Assembly: GCA_937923945.1 (NCBI GenBank) | Contig: CALDWC010000056.1 | Span: 1-20,051 of the forward strand | From: an uncultured Treponema sp. | GTDB lineage: Bacteria > Spirochaetota > Spirochaetia > Treponematales > Treponemataceae | Direction of reading: 5' to 3' | Length of the DNA stretch: 20,051 nt | Shown here: piece by piece, positions 6,814-13,377 of the stretch | Layout: every line of letters starts with the position of its first letter | Position numbering within the stretch: position 1 is the stretch's first letter | The notes under the pieces: generated by a model | Told to the model about the DNA's origin: nothing | What the model saw: the letters and a program-made list of their open reading frames with translations, nothing else | Database searches by the model: none | Translations under genes and position numbers: made by a program

Positions 6814-7791
6814 ATGAAAAAAAATAAGCTTTATATTGTTATACCGTGTTATAACGAATAAAAAGTACTTCCCATTACTCATAAAATGTTTCTTGACGAA
6901 CTAACGCTTCTTATATCAAAAGGTAAAATCAGCGATGACAGTAGAATACTTTTTGTAAATGACGGCAGTAAAGACAGTACTTGGGATATCATAAAAAATC
7001 TTGCACGACACGATGAACATTTTATCGGCATCAGTCAAAGTCGCAATCGAGGACATCAAAATGCTGTCCTTGCAGGATTAATGGAAGCAATGGATCACTG
7101 TGATATAACAATCTCAATCGATTGTGACGGACAGGATGATATTACCGCAATGGAAGCAATGGTTGACGCTTATCATGCAGGCTCTGAAATCGTATATGGA
7201 GTTCGTTCTACCCGTAAAAAAGATAGCTTTTTTAAAAAATCAAGTGCACAAACTTTTTATAGGTTACTAAACGCAATGGGTGCGGATGTAGTTTATAATC
7301 ATGCAGATTACCGTTTAATTTCTAATAGAGTACTTAAAGAATTGGCAAAATTTAAAGAAGTCAATCTTTTTTTACGAGGTTTGATTCCGCTTGTCGGTTT
7401 TAAAAGCTCTCAAGTCTATTATGAGCGAAATGAAAGACTTGCCGGTGAAACGCACTATCCGCTATCTAAGATGATAGGACTTGCAGTTGATGGAATTACC
7501 AGTCTCACCGTAAAACCGATTCGTATTATCAGTACTTTCGGCTTTATTCTTTCAACATTAAGTTTTATTTATGTTTTATACATTGTTATATCAAAAATTT
7601 TCGGGCTTGTTGAATCCGAACCGGGATTTTCCACAATTGTAAGTATCATTTGTTTAATCGGCGGTATTCAAATTCTTGCACTTGGAATAATCGGTGAATA
7701 TATTGGTAAAATTTATTTGGAGACAAAAGAACGTCCGCGATTTATTATCAGCGAACGAACATGCGAGACCGAAGTAAAAGAGGAAGGCTAA
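6814..7791 (+). pseudogene. gtrB: GtrB/DPM1-type glycosyltransferase (GT2) interrupted by TAA at codon 16
   Basis: If intact this would be a ~325-residue family 2 glycosyltransferase that charges polyprenyl phosphate with a sugar. Translation from the ATG at 6814 (AAGGAG seven bases upstream) reads YIVIPCYNE then TAA (6859-6861), then KVLPIT in the same frame. The usual motif is CYNEE, so the stop probably replaces the second Glu by a single GAA-to-TAA change. The rest is intact: VNDGSKDSTW near 45-56, SRNRGHQNAVLAGL, DCDGQDD (the DxD metal site, near 103-109), and two C-terminal membrane helices (about 238-265 and 275-301). Re-initiation at the ATG at 6886 would give 301 residues but lose the first nucleotide-binding strand, and I see no ribosome site there. 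Likely inactive, unless the stop is a sequencing error or is read through. Confidence 0.85.
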
Positions 7792-7796
7792 GTTTT

Positions 7797-9362
7797 ATGG
7801 AAAATACTATGACAAAAAACAAGAAAAATTCGGTAATGCAATGTGCGATATACTTCGTGCCGTTGCTTATATTTTTGTATATTTTAAATGCGGTGTTTCC
7901 GACACAGAGCGATGATCTTGGAGCCGGTATCGGCGGTATTAAAGCTGCAATATCTTCATATAATACATGGAACGGAAGATTTGGCGAGATGCTCAAAGTT
8001 GCTTTCGGCTCGTATTTAAGTACGACGCCGTGGTATGCACCGATCAATGCAGTTATCGGAGCCGCCGTTTTGCTTTTGAGCTTTACGGTAATCTTTGCAC
8101 GGCTGCCGCGCCGTACACTCAAAGATGCTTCAATCTTTTGCATTATGCTGATGTTTGTTATGTTCGATCCGATTTTCAGCTTCGGCTCGGTTTTTTATTG
8201 GGCGGCGGGAAGTTTTAATTACCTTTGGATCTGGCTGCTGTTACTCTTGTGGATACTGCCGTATCGGCTCTATTGGCAGGAAAAGTTTAGTTCCGCTACA
8301 AAAGAACCAAGCACTGCCGCAACGCATACAGATATCGGAAAATCAATCGCAGTTTTTATTGTCGGTTTTTTTGCAGGCTGGGGATGTGAGTTCGGTATTG
8401 TGTTTATTGTCGTCACGGTTTGTTTTATGCTCTATTCTTTTTTCGGTCGAAAAGAAAAACTTCCGCTCTGGTTTTATTGCGGGCTTATCGGTTTATGTGC
8501 CGGTTGGTGCATACTCTATGCTTCTCCGGGTACGCATCAACGGGCAACCTTGTTCGATGAGTATTTAACTCTTAGTCAAATTTTACATTTACCGCTTCCT
8601 CAAATGTTTGATCGACTCTTAACGCTGTTTTATTATAATAAATTTCCGTTATATGAAACCCATCTTTTTATTATGCTTATTTTGATATTACTGACGGTAT
8701 TTTACAAAAACGATTTTAAATCGATGCTCGTACTGCTTGTATTAACATTGCCTGCCCTCTTTTTAATCGGCACACCAAAAAGAATCATAGCAGCAGGAAT
8801 CGGAAATGCTGCACGACCGACATTTTTTTTCTTTCTCTATCTCATTCCGCTCTTTTTAGTTTTCGCACATCGATTTAAAAATAAAAACGAAAACATCAGA
8901 ACGATGTTAATCATTATATCGTGTTTACTTTTTGCACTGTTTCTCTTTTTCGGTTCCTGCATTCAAATTTTAGGAACTCCAAAAAGAGCTCACTTTCAAA
9001 TTACCCTGATTAACTTTATTTTCATTACCCTTTCAATGCATATCTGTTTTGAACATTTCCGTGAAAAAGGCCGGATATGTCGCATTGCTTTTGCATGCTG
9101 TGCGTTTCTTAGTTTTTCGATGGCAAGTTTTGTCGGTTTTGAATGTATTGCAATGAGTCGCAAATGGGACAAAATGGTCGAAAGTGTTCAGCGACAAAAA
9201 GCGCAAGGAATAAAAAATATCGTTGTTGATAAAAACACTTTCCATTCACGATACTGGAATTACGGAGATTGGGGAAACCCGAAAGGAATTGAAAATATCA
9301 ACAACTGGCCGAACACAAGCTATGCACAGCACTTTTCAGTTGACTCGTTTGTTGCGGAATGA
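7797..9362 (+). CDS. Polytopic membrane protein, DUF6056-like (putative GT-C-type transferase)
   Basis: About 521 residues with roughly 11-12 predicted membrane helices. Start at 7797 (MENTM) is preferred: it follows GAGGAAGG and leaves 5 bp after the upstream stop; an in-frame start at 7761 would overlap the upstream gene. Near the N-terminus, after TM1, it has FPTQSDDLG and then NTWNGRFGEML. An acidic pair in the first loop followed by W-x-GR is the hallmark of DUF6056 and related GT-C-like transferases. The C-terminal ~70 residues are a soluble tail. As third gene after gtrA and gtrB it fits the slot of the variable transferase that moves a lipid-linked sugar onto a surface glycan, though that role is inferred from position. 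With gtrB broken it may lack donor substrate. Confidence 0.7.
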   Translation: MENTMTKNKKNSVMQCAIYFVPLLIFLYILNAVFPTQSDDLGAGIGGIKAAISSYNTWNGRFGEMLKVAFGSYLSTTPWYAPINAVIGAAVLLLSFTVIFARLPRRTLKDASIFCIMLMFVMFDPIFSFGSVFYWAAGSFNYLWIWLLLLLWILPYRLYWQEKFSSATKEPSTAATHTDIGKSIAVFIVGFFAGWGCEFGIVFIVVTVCFMLYSFFGRKEKLPLWFYCGLIGLCAGWCILYASPGTHQRATLFDEYLTLSQILHLPLPQMFDRLLTLFYYNKFPLYETHLFIMLILILLTVFYKNDFKSMLVLLVLTLPALFLIGTPKRIIAAGIGNAARPTFFFFLYLIPLFLVFAHRFKNKNENIRTMLIIISCLLFALFLFFGSCIQILGTPKRAHFQITLINFIFITLSMHICFEHFREKGRICRIAFACCAFLSFSMASFVGFECIAMSRKWDKMVESVQRQKAQGIKNIVVDKNTFHSRYWNYGDWGNPKGIENINNWPNTSYAQHFSVDSFVAE

Positions 9363-9406
9363 ATGACTGAAAGCAAGAGTGGAAAACTCCTATTCGATTT
9401 ACTATA

Positions 9407-9436
9407 TATAGTAGCCCAATAAAGTGGGCTACTATA
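9407..9436. terminator. 12-bp stem-loop between convergent genes
   Basis: TATAGTAGCCCA (9407-9418) pairs perfectly with TGGGCTACTATA (9425-9436) around a 6-nt loop, 45 bp after the DUF6056-like gene. No U-run follows on either strand; the nearest T-run is at about 9478-9483. Probably a bidirectional 3'-end structure for the convergent transporter and gtr units. Confidence 0.5.
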
Positions 9437-9481
9437 GAGTGTGCATTACAACACATTGGTAATTTTTATCACTGCTTTTTT

Positions 9482-9571
9482 TTATTCGAGCAGATTTTTG
9501 ATAAAGCCGGCCAATCCCTCTTTCATAATATTTAGTTTTTCACACAGCACATGGCATGCCGAATGCAGGTT
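9482..9571 (-). other. 29-codon in-frame continuation after the transporter stop
   Basis: Immediately after the transporter's TAA the same minus-strand frame stays open for 29 codons, ending ...GFIKNLLE then TAA at 9482-9484. The last 14 codons (from an internal ATG, MKEGLAGF...) look protein-like, but the frame has no ribosome site and matches no family I recognise. It may be a remnant of a lost downstream gene or chance. Confidence 0.2.
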
Positions 9572-10996
9572 TTAGAGATACCTATAATCTTTTCGTAAAT
9601 CTTTCAGAAGGCTTATTACTATCAAAATAATAATACCAAGTGGAAAAGCGGCAATAATGGAAAGACTTTGCAGCTGAGTAAGTTCAGCCCCAGCGATAAT
9701 AAGCCCAATCGGCAATAAAATGAACACAATTGACCAAAATGCACGAAGTCCTCTTTTCGGTTCGCTGTTTTTATCCAAGTTTTTTTGTGAATAGGATGCA
9801 ATAACCATAGTGAGAACGTCAAACGTGCTTGAATAAAAAGCAATCATTGATAGGCATAAAATGCCAATAACAATTTTATTGTGCGGAATTGTTTTTACAA
9901 TTTCCAAAATCACATGAGCGGGAGCCACATTGCCATTTTGCAGTGTAGTTGCAGAATCTAAAATACCGTGAGCTTGCAAGTGAAGCCCATAATTGCCCAA
10001 GATAATAAAAGAGCAATACGAACCTGCAATTCCGCAGAGTACACCGCCAATCACCGTGTTTTTTATCGTGCGGCCTTCCGAAATAATACCGATAAAAAAA
10101 GGCGCTCCTGCAAACCATGTAATCCAGTATGCCCAATAAAACACTGTCCACTGTTGCGGGAAGCCTGCCTCTTCTGTACCTGAAATACGTAACGGATCAA
10201 GCCGTGTCGACATTGGAATAAAATTCTGGAGCATATTACCTATGCTGGTAATAGCGGTTTCTATAATGTAAGTTTTCGGCAAGACAATAAAAACTAAACT
10301 TAAAAGTATGCAAAAAAGGACTACCGATATTTTGGCAAGTTTTGAAATACCTTTTATCCCGGTTAAAACTGCAGCCGTATACACAGCAGCAATAACCGCT
10401 AAAATGGCAATCGTGAGCATTGTAATTTCAGGAATACCAAATAGGTATACAACGCCGGCATAGATAAGCGGCGTTGCAAGTGAGAATGTCGTTGCCGTGC
10501 CGGCTAAAAGTCCAATAATTGAAAACACGTCAATAATTTTTCCTTCGATTCCATCAATGTATTTGCCGAAAAGCGGACGGCAGCTTTCGGAAAGTTTTTG
10601 TTTTATACGCCCTTTTACGTGAATCATATATCCGAAAGCAACTGCCGGTACAATATAAAAAAACCATGGTGTAACCCCCCAATGAAAAAGCGGATACGTC
10701 GCGGCCCAATCGTGACGTTCGGCAAGTGTCATCTCGGTTTTACCGAAAGGAGATGCCGAATAATAATATGCCCATTCAATAAATGACCAATATAAAATAT
10801 CTGCGGCCATCGTTGATGTAAAAATCATTGCTCCCCAAGTAAAATTTGGATAACGCGGTTTTTTCAAACTACCAAGTTTGATATTTCCGTACTTCGAAAA
10901 AGCAAGCCACAATGCAAAACATACGAGACCAAAACCGAGCAATATGTAAAAAAATCCAAATTTATTTACAAAAATCGACCATTTAATGAGGCGCAC
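9572..10996 (-). CDS. BCCT-family transporter, CaiT-like, missing its N-terminus
   Basis: A 474-residue betaine/carnitine/choline-family transporter. Signatures: SKYGNIKLG near 35-43; TMAADILYWSFIEWAYYY near 60-78; LFHWGVTPWFFY; LATPLIYAG; and WTVFYWAYWITWFAG then SEGRTIKN, the substrate aromatic box and following loop. The second motif resembles E. coli CaiT (SAAVLFWGSIE) more than the Gly-rich GMGIGL of Na+-coupled members, so exchange of trimethylammonium compounds is plausible. Family proteins have about 40-45 more residues before this point, including TM1. Here homology begins at about residue 4 and an in-frame stop lies about 55 bp upstream. The only starts available are GTG at 10994-10996 or later codons. 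The break coincides with a transposase fragment on the opposite strand. Likely a decayed gene; it may not fold. Confidence 0.85.
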   Translation of the reverse strand: MRLIKWSIFVNKFGFFYILLGFGLVCFALWLAFSKYGNIKLGSLKKPRYPNFTWGAMIFTSTMAADILYWSFIEWAYYYSASPFGKTEMTLAERHDWAATYPLFHWGVTPWFFYIVPAVAFGYMIHVKGRIKQKLSESCRPLFGKYIDGIEGKIIDVFSIIGLLAGTATTFSLATPLIYAGVVYLFGIPEITMLTIAILAVIAAVYTAAVLTGIKGISKLAKISVVLFCILLSLVFIVLPKTYIIETAITSIGNMLQNFIPMSTRLDPLRISGTEEAGFPQQWTVFYWAYWITWFAGAPFFIGIISEGRTIKNTVIGGVLCGIAGSYCSFIILGNYGLHLQAHGILDSATTLQNGNVAPAHVILEIVKTIPHNKIVIGILCLSMIAFYSSTFDVLTMVIASYSQKNLDKNSEPKRGLRAFWSIVFILLPIGLIIAGAELTQLQSLSIIAAFPLGIIILIVISLLKDLRKDYRYL

Positions 10997-11210
10997 TATT
11001 TCTGCGCCGAAATTAAATGTACTTTTAGAAGAAACGACAAAACGCTATTGTTTGGCGTCAAAAAAAGAAAAGACAAAAATTATTGATGAGTTCACCGCAA
11101 CGACCGGCTACAACAGAAAGTACGCATTTCATGTGCTTAAAAATAAAGCCGTGTTGCATACGAGTAACTTCAACAATGTAAAAAACTTTGCTTCGCAAAG
11201 TTACCGGTAA
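10986..11210 (+). mobile_element. Transposase N-terminal fragment
   Basis: An open frame of 74 codons whose residues 12-55 (LLEETTKRYCLASKKEKTKI, then DEF...TGYNRKYAFHVLKN) match the N-terminal helical DNA-binding region seen in ISNCY-like 'integrase catalytic domain' transposases. The DDE catalytic domain is absent: the frame runs into an AACTTTGC/GCAAAGTT hairpin (11184-11202) and then the repeat core at 11209. The annotated ATG overlaps the truncated transporter by 11 bp, so the junction lies around 10985-11000. A dead insertion-sequence relic, probably the agent or scar of the transporter's truncation. Confidence 0.6.
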
Positions 11211-11237
11211 ACGGCGTCAAGCCTTTAATCAGCGTTT
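11209..11237 (-). repeat. Solitary repeat core, inverted orientation
   Basis: Reverse complement reads AAACGCTGATTAAAGG then CTTGACGCCGTTT, the same core as in the 237-bp repeats and at 2692. It directly follows the transposase fragment, so the core may mark an end or target of that element. Confidence 0.6.
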
Positions 11238-11304
11238 CCTTATGAATACCGCATTTATTAAAACTATTCTACAAACTTGATACTTACCGTTTTGCGATAT
11301 TGTA

Positions 11305-11333
11305 TTGACAATTAACAAAGACATAAATATAAT
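11305..11333 (+). promoter_or_regulatory. Full-consensus sigma70 promoter of the SUMF1 lipoprotein gene
   Basis: -35 TTGACA (11305-11310), exactly 17 bp, -10 TATAAT (11328-11333): a perfect match to the housekeeping consensus. The leader to the ATG at 11422 is about 80 nt. An upstream element shared with the gtr promoter lies at 11256-11281. Expect strong constitutive transcription unless an operator intervenes. Confidence 0.8.
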
Positions 11334-11421
11334 GTTAGCATAGGTTAACTTAAGGAATAGGGGCAATATGGCTGTTTCTTAAAATTAACGATTTTTATAA
11401 AAAAACAGAAGGAGTAACTTT

Positions 11422-12780
11422 ATGAAAAAGTTTTTCAAAACATTGGGAAAGAGCTCTGTTGTTATGGCAGCGGCTCTTCTTTTGACGGTCGGAATTGCAG
11501 GCTGTAAGCAGCCTGCAAAAGGCAATGGTAACGGCTCGGGAACAGTAACGCCGACCAAGTACACAGTCACCTTTAGCGTAGACGGCGGAAACGGCAGCAT
11601 GAGTGCAACCGTTGACGGCACCGGTATTTCTTCCGGTGACGTGATAGAAAAAGGTAAAACGGTTGAGTTTACCGCGACACCTGATACAGGGTACGAAGTT
11701 GATACTTGGACGGGAGCAGCCGCGGACGCAGGAGATAAGCGGAAAGCAAGTTTAACCGTGAGCAGTGATATGACCGTTACCGTACAATTTGTTAAACAAG
11801 GTGGCGGCTCGACGGGAGAAGTGCCGGCTGAGATAAAACAATTCATTGACGCAGCGGTAAAAATTCCCGGAGCAACAATTGTCGGAGCGGAACACGATGC
11901 AGCGACGAATGGCGACTTGCCTGATACGAGAAATCAGTTAAAAGGCGTGTTTATTGCAGGACGGAATGTAACGCTTTCGGAGTATGTGATGGCAAAGACG
12001 GAAGTGCCGTATTGGCTGTGGAAAGAAGTGTACGATTGGGCAACTGAAGATAAAAACGGTGACGGGGATTCTGATCACGGCTACAAATTTGCGAATAAGG
12101 GACAAAAAGGCAGCGACGGAAGCGGCAGTAACAAAGAACCGGTAACTTATGTGAGCTGGCGGGACTGCATTGTGTGGTGCAATGCATTTACGGAAATGGT
12201 AAAGGGCAACACAGCCGAGTGTGTGTATTGGACCAAAAAAGAAAGTGAAGGCGGAACGGTTTTAAAAAATGCAAAGGCGAAAACCGATGGAAATTTTGAC
12301 TGTGACACTGCTTATTTTGACCGAAACAAAAAGGGCTTTAGGCTTCCGACTGAAGCCGAGTGGGAATATGCGGCACGGCGAAAAACTGACGGCACTCTTC
12401 TGCCGCTTAACTATTTAAGCGGCGCAACTGCGAATTACAAGGATGAAGAGGCTTGCAAAAAGGTCGCGTGGTATAATAAAAACAGCAGCGGCAAAACGCA
12501 AGAAGTCGGCACTAAAGCGGCAAATGCACTAGATCTCTATGACATGAGCGGAAATGTATGGGAATGGTGCTGGGATTGGTATGACGATAATGCGGCAGCG
12601 GGTGACGGCGGTGTGGCTTCTGTAAGCGATCCTTCCGGTGCAGGGGCGGGGGAATCCCGCGTGTATCGCGGCGGCGACTGGTTATACCTCGCGGAGCACT
12701 GCATCACGGGTAATCGGGACAAGGACATACCCAGCGGCCCAAGCTACAGTCGCGGCTTCCGCTTGGCTTGGTATAAATAG
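11422..12780 (+). CDS. Lipoprotein: InlB-type repeat plus SUMF1/C-type-lectin fold, TvpA-like
   Basis: A 452-residue surface lipoprotein. ATG at 11422 follows AAGGAG at ideal spacing. Signal peptide 1-27 with lipobox GIAG-C28, then a Gly/Asn/Ser linker. An InlB B-type repeat covers about 46-132 (YTVTFSVDGGNG ... GYEVDTWTG ... MTVTVQFVK). A formylglycine-generating-enzyme-type (SUMF1) fold runs from about 165 to the end, with VSWRDCIVWCNAFTE, GFRLPTEAEWEYAAR, LYDMSGNVWEWCWDWY and a terminal RGGDW ... RGFRLAWYK. In true sulfatase-modifying enzymes the GGSW motif is followed by a two-cysteine active site. Here the first Cys position is Tyr and only AEHC remains, so catalysis is unlikely. Treponema TvpA, a known retroelement-diversified lipoprotein, has this fold with its variable loops at the same C-terminal place. 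A ligand-binding surface role is inferred. Confidence 0.85.
   Translation: MKKFFKTLGKSSVVMAAALLLTVGIAGCKQPAKGNGNGSGTVTPTKYTVTFSVDGGNGSMSATVDGTGISSGDVIEKGKTVEFTATPDTGYEVDTWTGAAADAGDKRKASLTVSSDMTVTVQFVKQGGGSTGEVPAEIKQFIDAAVKIPGATIVGAEHDAATNGDLPDTRNQLKGVFIAGRNVTLSEYVMAKTEVPYWLWKEVYDWATEDKNGDGDSDHGYKFANKGQKGSDGSGSNKEPVTYVSWRDCIVWCNAFTEMVKGNTAECVYWTKKESEGGTVLKNAKAKTDGNFDCDTAYFDRNKKGFRLPTEAEWEYAARRKTDGTLLPLNYLSGATANYKDEEACKKVAWYNKNSSGKTQEVGTKAANALDLYDMSGNVWEWCWDWYDDNAAAGDGGVASVSDPSGAGAGESRVYRGGDWLYLAEHCITGNRDKDIPSGPSYSRGFRLAWYK
12676..12756 (+). other. Candidate DGR variable region at the 3' end of the SUMF1 gene
   Basis: Codons from GAC at 12676 to the RGF motif include many NNC codons (GAC, TAC, CTC, CAC, ATC, GAC, GAC, AGC, GGC, AGC, TAC) between fixed scaffold codons (TGG, GCG, TGC, CGG, CCC). 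Over the last 39 codons 20 end in C by my count, against about a quarter in the preceding stretch. NNC is what adenine mutagenesis of AAC template codons yields. Position in the last exposed loops of a C-type-lectin-like fold matches known DGR targets. No template copy is visible in the window. Confidence 0.45.
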
Positions 12781-12787
12781 CTTCGTG

Positions 12788-12831
12788 GGATAAGGGGCGT
12801 GCCCACCCTTATCCTACCTTGGACAAGGTAG
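12788..12831. other. Two consecutive hairpins after the SUMF1 gene
   Basis: GGATAAGGG (12788-12796) pairs with CCCTTATCC (12806-12814) around 9 nt. Next, CTACCTT (12814-12820) pairs with AAGGTAG (12825-12831) around the 4-nt loop GGAC. DGR targets often have a 7-8 bp stem with a 4-nt loop just after the variable region, so the second hairpin has the right geometry, though its loop is not the GRNA type reported for Bordetella phage. Alternatively these are transcript 3'-end structures; no U-run follows. Confidence 0.5.
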
Positions 12832-12865
12832 CAGCCTCATAAAGTTGGAGACTTTTATGCACTAA

Positions 12866-12891
12866 ATTAGACTGGAGTTTTCCGGTCTAAT
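12866..12891. terminator. 11-bp stem-loop downstream of the SUMF1 gene
   Basis: ATTAGACTGGA (12866-12876) and TCCGGTCTAAT (12881-12891) pair with one T-G wobble around a 4-nt loop. No U-run follows, so termination is uncertain. Confidence 0.35.
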
Positions 12892-13081
12892 TGCTCCGAG
12901 ATACTGTTTCGTTAAACGATAGTGCTTTCTCCAAATCGTTATACTCGCTCTCAACTTTCACCGTTCCAAAGAAGCGTTCCGTTCCATACACGCACTGTCT
13001 CGGCAATTCCATCGCCCGCTCATACTTTGTATGAAGCCCTGCAAGCTTGGCTCGAAAAATCGGCGATGTATATAAGCAATC
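12887..13081 (-). pseudogene. Possible gene remnant of unknown family
   Basis: On the minus strand 65 codons are open from just after a stop at 13082-13084 to a TAG at 12887-12889. They read like an ordinary globular protein (for example KYERAMELPRQCVYGTERFF, then VKVESEYNDLEKALSFNE), with purine-rich first codon positions. No start codon with ribosome site was found and no family is recognised, so this would be the 3' end of a truncated gene. An overlapping 71-codon plus-strand frame (12922-13137) looks less convincing by composition. Confidence 0.3.
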
Positions 13082-13138
13082 TTAATCACGATAAAATAAG
13101 GCTCCGCACAAATCTACTCCATCCGGAAGTCCTTTAGG

Positions 13139-13154
13139 AAACGCTGATTAAAGG
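13139..13154 (+). repeat. Solitary repeat core (short form)
   Basis: AAACGCTGATTAAAGG, the first 16 bases of the core seen at 203, 2692, 2951 and (inverted) 11209. The remaining CTTGACGCCG portion is replaced here by the palindrome at 13157-13192. Confidence 0.55.
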
Positions 13155-13156
13155 TG

Positions 13157-13192
13157 GGCACTGATTAATTCAATCGAGAATTAATCAGTGCC
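13157..13192. repeat. Perfect 15-bp inverted repeat
   Basis: GGCACTGATTAATTC (13157-13171) and GAATTAATCAGTGCC (13178-13192) are exact complements around a 6-nt loop. The arms share TGATTAA with the adjacent core. An arm plus loop occurs at 3007-3025. No U-run follows. It looks like a repeat-family palindrome rather than a terminator. Confidence 0.7.
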
Positions 13193-13241
13193 TCCATAGG
13201 GACGATTTTTCAGTAACTTTTCCCTCAAAACTTGGTAAATT

Positions 13242-13283
13242 TTTAAAATTTCTCGGCAAATATTTAAAATTTCTCGGCAAATA
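13242..13283 (+). repeat. Perfect tandem duplication of a 21-bp AT-rich unit
   Basis: Units 13242-13262 and 13263-13283 are identical (starts TTTAAAATTT, ends CGGCAAATA). A diverged third part (ATTTAAATTATTTGGTAAA) follows. They lie about 60-135 bp upstream of the helicase promoter. The 21-bp period equals two helical turns, so they may be operator sites, or simply slippage. Confidence 0.65.
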
Positions 13284-13343
13284 ATTTAAATTATTTGGTA
13301 AATTTTCAGTGAAAATCCGGTAAAAATCGGTACCATGTACCCC

Positions 13344-13371
13344 TTGCTTTTAATTTCCAAAATCGTACACT
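13344..13371 (+). promoter_or_regulatory. Candidate promoter placing the transcript start at the helicase GTG
   Basis: -35 TTGCTT (13344-13349), 16-bp spacer, -10 TACACT (13366-13371). Initiation about 7 bp past the -10 would fall on the GTG at 13378. No ribosome site precedes that GTG, which fits a leaderless message. Confidence 0.4.
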
Positions 13372-13377
13372 TAATCC

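Noticed and set aside
11422..12780. Functional formylglycine-generating or ergothioneine-type enzyme
   Set aside because: The first active-site Cys position is Tyr, and the lipoprotein/InlB context and C-terminal codon pattern fit a binding protein better.
12922..13137. 71-codon plus-strand frame after the SUMF1 gene
   Set aside because: No ribosome site, unusual Ser/Pro/Arg-rich start, and the opposite strand has a more protein-like frame over the same bases.
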